Source of the DNA: Muribaculaceae bacterium Isolate-002 (NCI)
GTDB lineage: Bacteria; Bacteroidota; Bacteroidia; Bacteroidales; Muribaculaceae
Length of the DNA: 57,511 nt
Reading direction: 5' to 3'
Assembly: GCA_004102805.1 (NCBI GenBank)
Contig: SCEG01000015.1
Span: 1-57,511, forward strand
The notes under the pieces were generated by a model, which had not been told where the DNA came from, ran no database searches, and saw only the letters and a program-made list of their open reading frames with translations. A program made the position numbers and the translations under genes. Positions 41,744 through 50,672 of this stretch are shown in pieces. Position 1 is the first letter of the stretch. Each line of letters starts with the position of its first letter.

Positions 41744-44392
41744 TTATTTTCCTTTGACGATGAAATTCTTGATTTCCCAGGTGTCGGCGCCGTTATCGCT
41801 CGAGCCGTACTTGAAGCCGATCTCGATTTTCTTTCCGGCGAAAGCCTTGAGGCTGATTTCGCCCGAATTGACAAACGTCCACGATCCGGCCTCAGGCCAA
41901 GTGGGGATGCTGAGCGCAGTCCATGTCGAAGCACCCGCCTCGCGCACCACCATTCCGCAGAGATCTTTCAGCGTGGTCTGAAACTTTGCCGCATGGTCAA
42001 ACGCCACTGTCGCGTCGCTCTTTCCTGTAAGGTCTACTGTAGTGAAGGCGTAAGCCTCAGAAGCGTTCGCCTTGTTATCAAAGTAAGCCGAAGCGTTGAG
42101 ATATCCCAAGCCGTTATATACCTTCCACAACCAGATTGAAGAAGCCGCTTCGGGCATGTTTACATTGTCGAAAATCCAGTCGTCGGCATTTGCCACAAGC
42201 CCTTCATAGACAGTGTCGCCGCCGCTTACGGGAGGAGTGGGGGTGTCGCCGCCCTCGCCGAGCTCATACTTCGTAGTGTTCTTCAAGCCGGGTCCCGAGC
42301 AATATTTCATCACATCGCCGTAGAGAGTCACGGCCGCACCGAGATTGCCGGGATTATCCTGCAGGTTGAGCGCCGTGCGCACAGCTCCCGAAGGAAGCTG
42401 AATGCCGATGCACTGAGTGTAATCCTTGCAGTCGGCAGTCGGCCCCAGCACGATATTTGTCTTGAGGTCGGCGGTAGCTGCAAACACTGTGTTGTCAAGA
42501 GTGGTCTTGGGTGACGAAGGCATATAGCCCACGATATAACCCTTGACCCACACGCCTGAGCCGCCTGCGGGCGACTCGGTGGTCGATGTCGGGTTGAGCG
42601 CTATGACATTGGCTGTCGTGTACGGATTTTCCTGAGTGCCGTCACCGTCGCCTGCCGGAGGGGTGGGAGGTGTCGGGGTCTCGCCAGAGCCTCCTTCGAT
42701 CACATTATATTTAGACGTGTTCTTGATGCCGGGGCCGCCGCAATATTTCATCACATCGCCGAAGAGCGACACCTTGGCGCCGAGCATATCTGCGTGGTCC
42801 TGAAGATTGAGGTTGTCACGGACTGTGCCGATAGGTAGCTGTATGGTGATACACTTGGTGTAGTCGGTGCAGTCAGCTGTCGGGCCGAGCACGAGGTTGG
42901 TTTTCAAATCAGCAGGTGCGCCGAACACTGTGTTGTTAAGCGTTGTCGACGGTGTTGAAGGCATGTAGCCGACGATATAGCCCGTAACCCAGATTCCGCT
43001 CGCTACGGCATCGGTGGTCGATGTCGGGTTGAGTGCCACGATCTGTGCGACATTATAGGGTGAAGCCTCCGAGCCGTTACCTTCGGCCACGGTGCCGCCG
43101 CCCACGTCAACGCCGTCTATGCGGAATTGAGATGTTGCGCCGGAGTTGTCGGTGATACCCCATGTGTCCATATATTTCTCAAGCGAGCCGTAAAGCCATA
43201 TCTGCTTGCCGTAGTTCGTCGGATTGTCGCGCAGGTTGCCGACTTCGCGGAGCTTGCTGTCCTGCGGAAGTGAGATGACAAGACACTTGTTATATTCCTT
43301 GCAGTCAGCCGTCGGACCGATCACCAGCGTGTTGGCGAGCAATACGTCGCTGCCCCATTCGATATCATCGTTAGAACTTACAGATGTGACCTCGGGTGCT
43401 ACTGCGCCCACAATATAACCCGTAGTCCAGCCCTTGCCGCGGCGTCCGGCCTCTTCGATAGCGATAGCCTGTTCAACTGTGTAGGGATTGTCCTCACCGC
43501 CGGGCTCAATTGTTGGATTGCCGAAATTCATGCAGCCGGCAGCGTCGATGAGCGTAAGCTGCCAGGGATTAGAGTCTGAGTCATCTGATGTCGAGTAATA
43601 GTCGAGAATACCCACAACGTCGCCGTTACCCTCGGGAAGCATCACGTCGCGGAATGTGGCGTAGCCCGAGGTGCGCACTGTGAGTGTCTGACCCTCAGAG
43701 TCGGTCAGCAGACGGTTGGTAGTGACCTTGTAGCCGTCGGTAAACGCTTTTTTGCCACCTTCAACAAAGCTTACATTGTTGAAACGTACAAGCTGCGACT
43801 GCATTTCTGCCAGTTTCGACGGGTCGTTGTGCAGTTCGCTGAAGTTGCGGATGCTCATGGTGTCGAGGGCGGCTGTGTCGGGCAGTCCGTTGAGCTGCAT
43901 GTGCGTCTCGAGCATCACGGGCGGCATGAATGTAGCCTCCCACACCTGGCCTTTCTCATAGAAGAGAGGCCAGCCCAGCTGCTGGGTGCCGTTATACTTG
44001 CCTATGTACATGTCGGTAAGGTCGATTACCACCTCCTGGCCGGGGGCGTACTTGGTGTACATGCCGGTAGAGTTGATAGATATCGCCAGGGCTGCCGTCT
44101 CGTCCTTTATCACGAGCTTCTTGTAGATGTTGCCTGTGCGGTCAGATGAAATCACTCGGCCGTGAATGATATAGTGCGAGCCATCCTCCTTGGTTCTGAT
44201 TGTGTCGATATAGTTGACAGTGTTTTGCCAGAATGTCTGCTTCGCCTCAAGTATGGTGGTGTTGGGGGTAATTGTTGCCTCCGGCACGACGAGTCCCGGC
44301 TTGTTGTCGTCGAAGTCGTCCTGACATGCGGTAATCCCCACTCCCATCGAGAGAGCTGCAATTCCCAGTATATATTTTTTCAGACTTTTCAT
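41744..44392 (-). CDS. Multi-domain outer-membrane lipoprotein (DUF5689-like plus three DUF6359-like modules)
   Basis: 882 residues. The lipoprotein signal ends at ITAC (about residue 23). Residues about 40-290 are a DUF5689-like domain (ILEAKQTFWQNTVNYIDTIR, GRVISSDRTGNIYKKLVIKD), an OB-fold type seen in surface lipoproteins. Three modules follow, each with ...PYTVEQAIAIEEAG or NPYTTANVIALNPTSTT, then a VTGYIVGYMPS strand and GPTADCxDYTxC. The C-terminal domain (about 700-882, ADDWIFDNVNMPEA...) ends with WEIKNFIVKGK and looks like a beta-sandwich. Its last 310 residues are nearly the same as in the next gene. It closes the operon of the receptor at 46894. Confidence 0.75.
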   Translation of the reverse strand: MKSLKKYILGIAALSMGVGITACQDDFDDNKPGLVVPEATITPNTTILEAKQTFWQNTVNYIDTIRTKEDGSHYIIHGRVISSDRTGNIYKKLVIKDETAALAISINSTGMYTKYAPGQEVVIDLTDMYIGKYNGTQQLGWPLFYEKGQVWEATFMPPVMLETHMQLNGLPDTAALDTMSIRNFSELHNDPSKLAEMQSQLVRFNNVSFVEGGKKAFTDGYKVTTNRLLTDSEGQTLTVRTSGYATFRDVMLPEGNGDVVGILDYYSTSDDSDSNPWQLTLIDAAGCMNFGNPTIEPGGEDNPYTVEQAIAIEEAGRRGKGWTTGYIVGAVAPEVTSVSSNDDIEWGSDVLLANTLVIGPTADCKEYNKCLVISLPQDSKLREVGNLRDNPTNYGKQIWLYGSLEKYMDTWGITDNSGATSQFRIDGVDVGGGTVAEGNGSEASPYNVAQIVALNPTSTTDAVASGIWVTGYIVGYMPSTPSTTLNNTVFGAPADLKTNLVLGPTADCTDYTKCITIQLPIGTVRDNLNLQDHADMLGAKVSLFGDVMKYCGGPGIKNTSKYNVIEGGSGETPTPPTPPAGDGDGTQENPYTTANVIALNPTSTTESPAGGSGVWVKGYIVGYMPSSPKTTLDNTVFAATADLKTNIVLGPTADCKDYTQCIGIQLPSGAVRTALNLQDNPGNLGAAVTLYGDVMKYCSGPGLKNTTKYELGEGGDTPTPPVSGGDTVYEGLVANADDWIFDNVNMPEAASSIWLWKVYNGLGYLNASAYFDNKANASEAYAFTTVDLTGKSDATVAFDHAAKFQTTLKDLCGMVVREAGASTWTALSIPTWPEAGSWTFVNSGEISLKAFAGKKIEIGFKYGSSDNGADTWEIKNFIVKGK
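41747..42679 (-). repeat. 933-bp near-identical block, copy 1
   Basis: Matches 44448-45380 with an offset of 2701 bp and no gap, only scattered substitutions. It encodes the last DUF6359-like module and the C-terminal domain of the 882-residue lipoprotein. It can promote unequal recombination or gene conversion with the other copy. Confidence 0.88.
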
Positions 44393-44444
44393 ATTGTTTG
44401 AAATTTTTTTGTTGAGTCAGTCAAAGCAAATTGATTGCTGATTG

Positions 44445-46823
44445 TCATTTTCCTTTGACGACAAAATTCTTGATTTCCCAGGTGTCGGCGCCGCTATCGC
44501 TCGAGCCGTACTTGAATCCGATCTCGATTTTCTTTCCGGCGAAAGCCTTGAGGCTGATCTCGCCCGAATTGACAAACGTCCACGATCCGGCCTCAGGCCA
44601 GGTGGGGATGCTGAGCGCAGTCCAGGTCGAAGCACCCGCCTCGCGCACCACCATTCCGCAGAGATCTTTCAGCGTGGTCTGGAACTTTGCCGCATGGTCA
44701 AACGCCACTGTCGCGTCGCTCTTTCCTGAAAGGTCGACTGTAGCGTAGGCATAAGCCTCTGAAGCGTTCGCCTTGTTGTCGACGAAGGCCGAAGCGTTGA
44801 GATATCCCGCGCCGTTATATACCTTCCACGACCAGATGAAAGAAGCCGCTTCGGGCATGTTTACATTGTCGAAAATCCAGTCGTCGGCATTCGCCACAAG
44901 CCCTTCATAGACAGTGTCGCCGCCGGTTACGGGAGGAGTGGGGGTGTCGCCGCCCTCGCCGAGCTCATACTTCGTAGTGTTCTTCAGACCGGGACCCGAG
45001 CAATATTTCATCACGTCGCCGTAGAGAGTCACGGCCGCGCCGAGATTGCCGGGATTATCCTGCAGGTTGAGCGCTGTGCGCACGGCTCCCGAAGGAAGCT
45101 GAATGCCGATACACTGGGTGTAATCCTTGCAGTCGGCTGTCGGACCCAGCACGATATTTGTCTTGAGGTCGGCGGTAGCTGCAAACACTGTGTTGTCAAG
45201 AGTGGTCTTGGGTGACGAAGGCATATAGCCCACGATATAACCCTTGACCCACACGCCTGAGCCGCCTGCGGGCGACTCGGTGGTCGATGTCGGGTTGAGC
45301 GCTATCACATTGGCTGTCGTGTACGGATTTTCCTGAGTGCCGTCACCGTCGCCTGCCGGAGGGGTAGGAGGTGTCGGGGTGTCGCCGCCCTGACCGTTGA
45401 TGCTGATGATTGAGCTGCCCTGTGCAACTTCGGGTGTCGTGTTATACTTGATGAGCTTGCCGAGTATCACCACCTCGTCACCTACCTTGATGGCGTCGGC
45501 CGATGTGAACTTGGCTCCGTTGAGATAATATCCGCGGAACACTTCGAGCTGCTTGGTCGCAGTGCCGTCGTTAGATATGTAGTAGGTGGCGTTGCCGTAG
45601 TTGCTCGTGTCGATTTCGTCGATTTTCGAAATGATACCCTTGATATAGACATTTTCATTCGACATGCTGCCGGCCTCGATGATGGCGAGCGCACGCACTG
45701 CGTCGTAGGGCGATTCGAGTGTGCCATCACCGGTGCCTTCGGTCTCGTCGCCCGGATTGCCCGGTTCGGTGGGGTTGAAGTCGGGTGTCACTGCGGGGTC
45801 ATTGGCCATCTCGTAGAGCTCGGGTGCCTTGTATTGGTCTGACAGTCCTGAGTAGATGCCATACGACTTGTAGCTTGTGTCGTATGCAAGTACCTGGCTC
45901 GACGCTACGTTGCCGATTGTCCAGTGGCCGTCGCCGCTGTTGACAGGCTGCCACAGGAATGAGTTGTCATCCTTGATTGGGGCTTTTGCGATGCTCGGAC
46001 GGTTTGACCAGCCGGTGCCGTAAGGCGCCTGATAGAGGAACATGCCACGGTAATCGGTGATATAATATTTGCCTGAGCCTTCTTCTGTCTCGGTGAACAT
46101 GAAGCCGTATTTCTCGGATGCGTTGAACTTGTTGCCGTCAATCGTGATTGCCTCGGTGTAGAGGAAACCGTTGTCGCCGGCCGCTGTAACGGTCTGGGCG
46201 GCAGTTTTGTCGATCACTAAAGCGTAGGCACGGCCCGACGTGATGGCTCCGCTAAGCAGAGTGTAGTCCGATTTGCCTACCTCCACTTCGCCCGTGTCAA
46301 CGCCAAGTGGTCCCCACTCGTAATGGGTCAGCGAACGCAGACCCGGTATGCCGAGATATTTGTCGACATAACCTCTTACGGTCACTTCGCGGCCCAGATT
46401 TGACTCGTTGTCTTTGAGGTTTAGCGCTGTGCGCACAGTTCCCGAGGGAAGCTGCAGAGAGATGCAGCGGCTGTAGTCGGTGCAGTCGGGGGTCGGTGCA
46501 AGGAGCAGGTTGCTGGTGCTCTCGAACGGCGCGCTGAAAGCCGCTGTCTGGTCGTTGCATACAAAAACTGTCTCTGTCGTGTTGACGCAGCCCACGATAT
46601 AGCCTGTCACCCAGTAATATTTGTCGGTGTCGGGGGCGTCGGAATAATATGCGTTGTAGTAAGCGTAGGCGCCCGGCACGCTCAATGGCGCGTCCCACTT
46701 GCCGTCACCGCCCAGGTCAGGGCTGATGACAGGGGGATTGTCAAAGTTGACGTCGCATGATGTAAACCCCATGCCTGCGGCAAGAGCTATTACCGACGCG
46801 TATAATATTTTATGCAGTTTCAT
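44445..46823 (-). CDS. Multi-domain outer-membrane lipoprotein, paralogue
   Basis: 792 residues. Lipoprotein signal ending FTSC (residue 23). First a DUF6359-like module (LSVPGAYAYYNAYYSDAPDT, WVTGYIVGCVNTTETVF). Then a beta-rich domain to about 330. Then a module with GTLESPYDAVRALAIIEAG, VYIKGIISKIDEI, GNATYYISNDGT, FRGYYLNGAKFTSADA, the same as in the exported protein at 23100. Then the module and C-terminal domain shared with the previous gene. No catalytic motif is visible. It is between the receptor gene (71 bp upstream) and the paralogue (52 bp downstream) on one strand, so probably one operon. Confidence 0.75.
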   Translation of the reverse strand: MKLHKILYASVIALAAGMGFTSCDVNFDNPPVISPDLGGDGKWDAPLSVPGAYAYYNAYYSDAPDTDKYYWVTGYIVGCVNTTETVFVCNDQTAAFSAPFESTSNLLLAPTPDCTDYSRCISLQLPSGTVRTALNLKDNESNLGREVTVRGYVDKYLGIPGLRSLTHYEWGPLGVDTGEVEVGKSDYTLLSGAITSGRAYALVIDKTAAQTVTAAGDNGFLYTEAITIDGNKFNASEKYGFMFTETEEGSGKYYITDYRGMFLYQAPYGTGWSNRPSIAKAPIKDDNSFLWQPVNSGDGHWTIGNVASSQVLAYDTSYKSYGIYSGLSDQYKAPELYEMANDPAVTPDFNPTEPGNPGDETEGTGDGTLESPYDAVRALAIIEAGSMSNENVYIKGIISKIDEIDTSNYGNATYYISNDGTATKQLEVFRGYYLNGAKFTSADAIKVGDEVVILGKLIKYNTTPEVAQGSSIISINGQGGDTPTPPTPPAGDGDGTQENPYTTANVIALNPTSTTESPAGGSGVWVKGYIVGYMPSSPKTTLDNTVFAATADLKTNIVLGPTADCKDYTQCIGIQLPSGAVRTALNLQDNPGNLGAAVTLYGDVMKYCSGPGLKNTTKYELGEGGDTPTPPVTGGDTVYEGLVANADDWIFDNVNMPEAASFIWSWKVYNGAGYLNASAFVDNKANASEAYAYATVDLSGKSDATVAFDHAAKFQTTLKDLCGMVVREAGASTWTALSIPTWPEAGSWTFVNSGEISLKAFAGKKIEIGFKYGSSDSGADTWEIKNFVVKGK
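44448..45380 (-). repeat. 933-bp near-identical block, copy 2
   Basis: Second member of the direct repeat described at 41747. The encoded protein differs at about ten residues from copy 1, mostly in the C-terminal domain (for example SIWLWKVYNGLGY vs FIWSWKVYNGAGY). Outside the block the two genes are clearly different, so the boundaries are sharp. Confidence 0.88.
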
Positions 46824-46893
46824 AAACGTTTTGCTTTTGTTTGTTGGTCTGTGATTTTTCTGTCACTGATCTGTTCTTCTGCGGCAGTTCTCA

Positions 46894-49692
46894 TTAGAAG
46901 CGTACGCCCACGTTGAGGAACAGACGTATTCCCTGCGCGTACTGATACTTGTTGGGGAATTTCTGCGCGTCGTAGTTGGTATAGTCGAAACGTCCCTGCT
47001 GGAATGCGTTGGTCATGATATCGCGGTTGTTGAGCAGGTTGGTGGCCGACAGGTTGAAGTTCATCGACACCTTGCGGTTGATATACACGAGCTTGCCTAC
47101 AGATGCGTTGAGCACGAACGCGTTGTTCATCTTGTCCTGCTGGGCGAGCGAATGCATCTTGGCTTCGAGCTCTGCCTTGTCGGGGAAGTGCTGCCACAGG
47201 TCGGGAAGCTCTTCGTGACGGATAGGTGACACTGACACGTATGCGTCGCCCATCCATGATGCGTTGACGTTGAAGAACCACTGCTTCGGAGCTGCCCAGT
47301 CGATGCCTATATTGCATGCGGTCTGCGGGGTGCCGCCGATGAAGAAGTTGTTGAGATATACCTTCGTCTCGATATCGTCCATCATGCCGTTTTCATACGA
47401 TTTGATGCCGGTCGGACGGTTCTTGTACTGATAGCGGGCGTAGGTTCCGGCAAATGTAGCGGTCACCGACGGGGTGATTTTGTATGCCATGCCGAGCTCC
47501 ACTCCTTTATACTGACGGCGCACTCCCTTGAGCACGTAGTTCATGAATGTGCCGTATTGGTCATCATAATATGAGAATTTCTCCGTAAGGTCGCTCATGT
47601 GGGTCCAGAATGCAGAAATCGAACCGCGGAAACGACGGTAGTTCCATGTGTAGGAAATGTCACCCGATATGATGCGCTCGGGAGCCAGACCGTTGATTGC
47701 GGTGTCCTTGATGCGGGGCGAGATGTAGGCATATTCGAAGAGCGGGGCGCGGGTCTCGTATGATGCGTGTGCCGAGATGAAGTTACGGCCGTCGGCCTTG
47801 TAGGTGGCTCCTGCCTTGAATGCGCCCGTGTCGAAACGGTGGATTTCACCTTTGCCGTAGGAATTCTCGGGGGCGCGGCCATTGCGCATGTGGCCGTCGC
47901 GCTGGAACTGAGTGTACTGCATCTTCAACCCGTAGTTGATATCCCACTGGGGCAGGTTGATCATATTCTGAAGCCAGCCTGTAACCTGCACAGCGTTGAT
48001 GGTGTAGTCATATCCGAATCGGTCTCCTTCCTTGACGCGGCGGTTGGGGTTGTTGAGGTCGTTCTGGAGCACTTCGGGATCTTCGGGGAAATCGCGCTCT
48101 GCGAAGGTGTCGACATCGCGCCAGAACTCGCCGCCCATAAGGTCACGCACGGTCTTGTAGTAGTCTGCCGAAGTATAGTTGATATGAACACCTCCCTGCA
48201 GGCTCATATAGTCGTTGATGCGGTGGTTGATGTCGGAGTTCAGATGGAACTGGAACTGGTTGCTGACGCGGTTCTCGAATACATATACCGAGCCCTTGCG
48301 GTCGCTGTAGGGAAGCCCTTCCTGCTCCATGTTGGCAAGGTAGTTGGCCTGATACATCGCATCCCAGTTGATCTGGCGGTCGAAAGGCACACGGGTGCCG
48401 TCAGGGCTGATGGTGAAGCCGTTGCGCCATGCGTCGGCCACCATCTCTGACTCCGGTGTGGGCATGCCGTCGTCGAAGTAGGCCGACGGAAGTCGTTTGT
48501 AATAGTCGGGACGCGGGTCGGGCGAATTGCCGCTGCGGGTCAGACCGGTTGTGCTGTAGTGTGTCCAGCGCAGTGCCGCACCGGTGTTGACGATTGTCTT
48601 GTCGTTCTTGTAGATCCAGTTGAGCATCGCAGTGGGGTCGAACTGCTCTATCACTTTGGCCGAACGTTTCTTGCCGTCCTGCCAGCCCCAGCTCGGGTTG
48701 TAGGTGTTGTCGTCGACAAGGTCGAATATCTCCTGATATGACGCCGAGGTGCCGCCGCGCTGTATCGGCGCGCCGAAGGCCGTCAGTGTCAGCGAGTGGT
48801 GGCTGTTGAATACTTTTTCAAGCGACATGAAGGCGCCGAAAGAGTTGTAGAATGTACCTTCGATCTCGCCCTCGTCGGCCCAGCGGCCGATGGCGCTGAG
48901 GGTCAGTCCCCAGCCGTCCTTGTTGATGCCGGTCGAATATGTGGCCATCGCGCGGAGCATGTAGTTGGAGTTGGTGTAGGCCACCGATCCGTTGAAGCCC
49001 GGCGAATAGCTCGATGTGATTGTGTTGAAGTTGGTTGAGCCGCCGATGTCGCCGAAGCCGTAGGCTGCCGCTCCGAGACCTATCGCTGCCGTGCGGTTGC
49101 GGAATGCGCGTGATGTCATGCCGCCGAGCGATGAGTAGCTGAATCGGCCGCGGGCCAGGTCATTGAGCTCGATGCCGTTCATGTAGACCGACTGATACTG
49201 TGAGTCAAGACCGCGGAAACGGAAATACATCGGCTGGAAGTTATAGTTGGACGCGTTGTAATAGATGTCGTCGGAGGCTCCGGTGAGTGCCTGTATCGAC
49301 TGGGCGCCTCCCTCCTCCTCGTCAAGGGCGTTCTCATCAAACCACATGTCCTGGGCTTCCTCGTAATAGGTGGTGTTCAGGTCATTGTTGGCCATGATGA
49401 TGCGGCCTGCATTGACTGTCTGGTTGGCAAATAATTCTATTGTCATGCTCGCGTCGGCATGGCCGTAGGCGATTGCCGTGAGGGTAGTCACGCCCGGATC
49501 GGCGTTTGAAATCAGAAAGTCGCCGGCAGGACCGGTCGTGACCGTGATTCCTTGGTTCTGAAGCGTCACCAAGGCGCCGGCAATAGGATTGCCCGTATCG
49601 GCCTCGACTACGCTGCCGCTCACTGCTGCCCGTTGTGCAAGGGCGGGTACTGCTGCCATCAACAGCATGAGTAGGAACAGTTTTAGTTTCAT
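46894..49692 (-). CDS. TonB-dependent outer-membrane receptor
   Basis: 932 residues. A signal peptide (MKLKLFLLMLLMAAVPALA) is followed by a carboxypeptidase-regulatory-like domain (AVSGSVVEADTGNPIAGALV), then a plug (about 125-230: YFRFRGLDSQYQSVYMNGIE, LNDLARGRFSY), then a large barrel ending LFLNVGVRF, with the C-terminal Phe. No SusD partner is next to it; instead two multi-domain lipoproteins follow on the same strand. Such sets import a ligand captured by the lipoproteins. The OB-like modules of the partners suggest a charged ligand such as nucleic acid or phosphorylated compound; this is inference. A full promoter lies at 49762-49793. Confidence 0.85.
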   Translation of the reverse strand: MKLKLFLLMLLMAAVPALAQRAAVSGSVVEADTGNPIAGALVTLQNQGITVTTGPAGDFLISNADPGVTTLTAIAYGHADASMTIELFANQTVNAGRIIMANNDLNTTYYEEAQDMWFDENALDEEEGGAQSIQALTGASDDIYYNASNYNFQPMYFRFRGLDSQYQSVYMNGIELNDLARGRFSYSSLGGMTSRAFRNRTAAIGLGAAAYGFGDIGGSTNFNTITSSYSPGFNGSVAYTNSNYMLRAMATYSTGINKDGWGLTLSAIGRWADEGEIEGTFYNSFGAFMSLEKVFNSHHSLTLTAFGAPIQRGGTSASYQEIFDLVDDNTYNPSWGWQDGKKRSAKVIEQFDPTAMLNWIYKNDKTIVNTGAALRWTHYSTTGLTRSGNSPDPRPDYYKRLPSAYFDDGMPTPESEMVADAWRNGFTISPDGTRVPFDRQINWDAMYQANYLANMEQEGLPYSDRKGSVYVFENRVSNQFQFHLNSDINHRINDYMSLQGGVHINYTSADYYKTVRDLMGGEFWRDVDTFAERDFPEDPEVLQNDLNNPNRRVKEGDRFGYDYTINAVQVTGWLQNMINLPQWDINYGLKMQYTQFQRDGHMRNGRAPENSYGKGEIHRFDTGAFKAGATYKADGRNFISAHASYETRAPLFEYAYISPRIKDTAINGLAPERIISGDISYTWNYRRFRGSISAFWTHMSDLTEKFSYYDDQYGTFMNYVLKGVRRQYKGVELGMAYKITPSVTATFAGTYARYQYKNRPTGIKSYENGMMDDIETKVYLNNFFIGGTPQTACNIGIDWAAPKQWFFNVNASWMGDAYVSVSPIRHEELPDLWQHFPDKAELEAKMHSLAQQDKMNNAFVLNASVGKLVYINRKVSMNFNLSATNLLNNRDIMTNAFQQGRFDYTNYDAQKFPNKYQYAQGIRLFLNVGVRF

Positions 49693-49761
49693 AAATGAGT
49701 GAGGTTAGTTAATATAATTTTTCACTTTGTTACGGTTATTAAATTTTTTGGTAACGAATTT

Positions 49762-49793
49762 CAAAATTATCTAAAAATTACATATCCGCCAAA
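49762..49793 (-). promoter_or_regulatory. Promoter of the receptor-lipoprotein operon
   Basis: On the minus strand -33 TTTG at 49790-49793 and -7 TAATTTTG at 49762-49769, with a 20-bp spacer. The receptor start is 70 bp downstream. Confidence 0.75.
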
Positions 49794-49930
49794 TATTTTC
49801 AGTATGAATTTTCATAAAACCAAAATAAATTTATCTGCCTGTAAAATAATGCAATTAAATCAAACTTTATTGTGATTTGATTGTTATTATTCATAATTAT
49901 AAAATGAAAAATTATAAATAATGCATTGAT

Positions 49931-50434
49931 ATGAGAACAAAAAATTTTATCACCGCCGCAGCTGTCGCAACCCTTGTCGCAACAGGATTTTCGGCTCAGG
50001 CAAGATCGGCATGTCTCAATGGCGGAAACCCGGGCATTGTCATGTCAGGATCGCAGAATTATGAGAGCATCCCCGCTGAAGCCAAGCGTTTTATCTACCG
50101 CCATTTCAAAGATGTCGGCATAAGCAAATGCGAACAATATTTTGCCAAAGGAAAATATGAGGTGGAGCTTTCCAACGGTGTCGACATCGAATTCAACACC
50201 AAGGGTGACGTAACTGAAATCGACGCACCCGACAACGCTTTCCTCGCTCCCTCTGTTGTCAAAGACCTTCTCCACCGCTCGGCCTACTCTCATCTCGAAA
50301 AAGATGGTCTTGAGGCTAAAGTCGAATCTATAGAGTTCAAAAAGGGCAGGGCTGTCGAGGTGGAAGTCAGCATTCCCGACCCCGACACTTTCATCTTTGA
50401 CATCGACGGCAATTTCATTGCAATCCAGGACTGA
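49931..50434 (+). CDS. Secreted PepSY-like protein
   Basis: 167 residues. The signal peptide is MRTKNFITAAAVATLVATGFSAQA. The mature part holds two PepSY-like (BLIP-like) repeats: SIPAEAKRFIYRHFKDVGI with YEVELSNGVDIEFNTKGDV, then a shorter copy with VESIEFKKGRAVEVEVS and FDIDGNFI. Such periplasmic proteins are common in gut Bacteroidales and their role is unknown; they have been likened to protease inhibitors. Divergent from the receptor operon, with no shared regulator visible. Confidence 0.82.
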   Translation: MRTKNFITAAAVATLVATGFSAQARSACLNGGNPGIVMSGSQNYESIPAEAKRFIYRHFKDVGISKCEQYFAKGKYEVELSNGVDIEFNTKGDVTEIDAPDNAFLAPSVVKDLLHRSAYSHLEKDGLEAKVESIEFKKGRAVEVEVSIPDPDTFIFDIDGNFIAIQD

Positions 50435-50672
50435 TGACCGGAGCAAGAGAGCGTTGCAAAACTCATAAAAATGCTCTCGAAATGTAGTGACGCACGGCTC
50501 GTGCGTCAGCCAACAGGCAGATTATAAAACATTTGGCTTGGGGCGCACAGACAGTGCGCCCCAAGTTGATTTCCGAAGCTCGGCATGATTTACCGGCATC
50601 GCGTGAAATCAAAATGCGCACAAAGGTTGTTATATGATTGATTAAGGGATTAACTTTAAACACGTTTTGACT
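50435..50672. other. Intergenic region with hairpin and repeat motif
   Basis: It holds the motif ACGCACGGCTCGTGCGTC (50487-50504, related to 41281) and a perfect 12-bp hairpin at 50537-50565 (CTTGGGGCGCAC / GTGCGCCCCAAG, loop AGACA). The hairpin can end transcription of the PepSY-like gene. No gene is seen. Confidence 0.5.
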
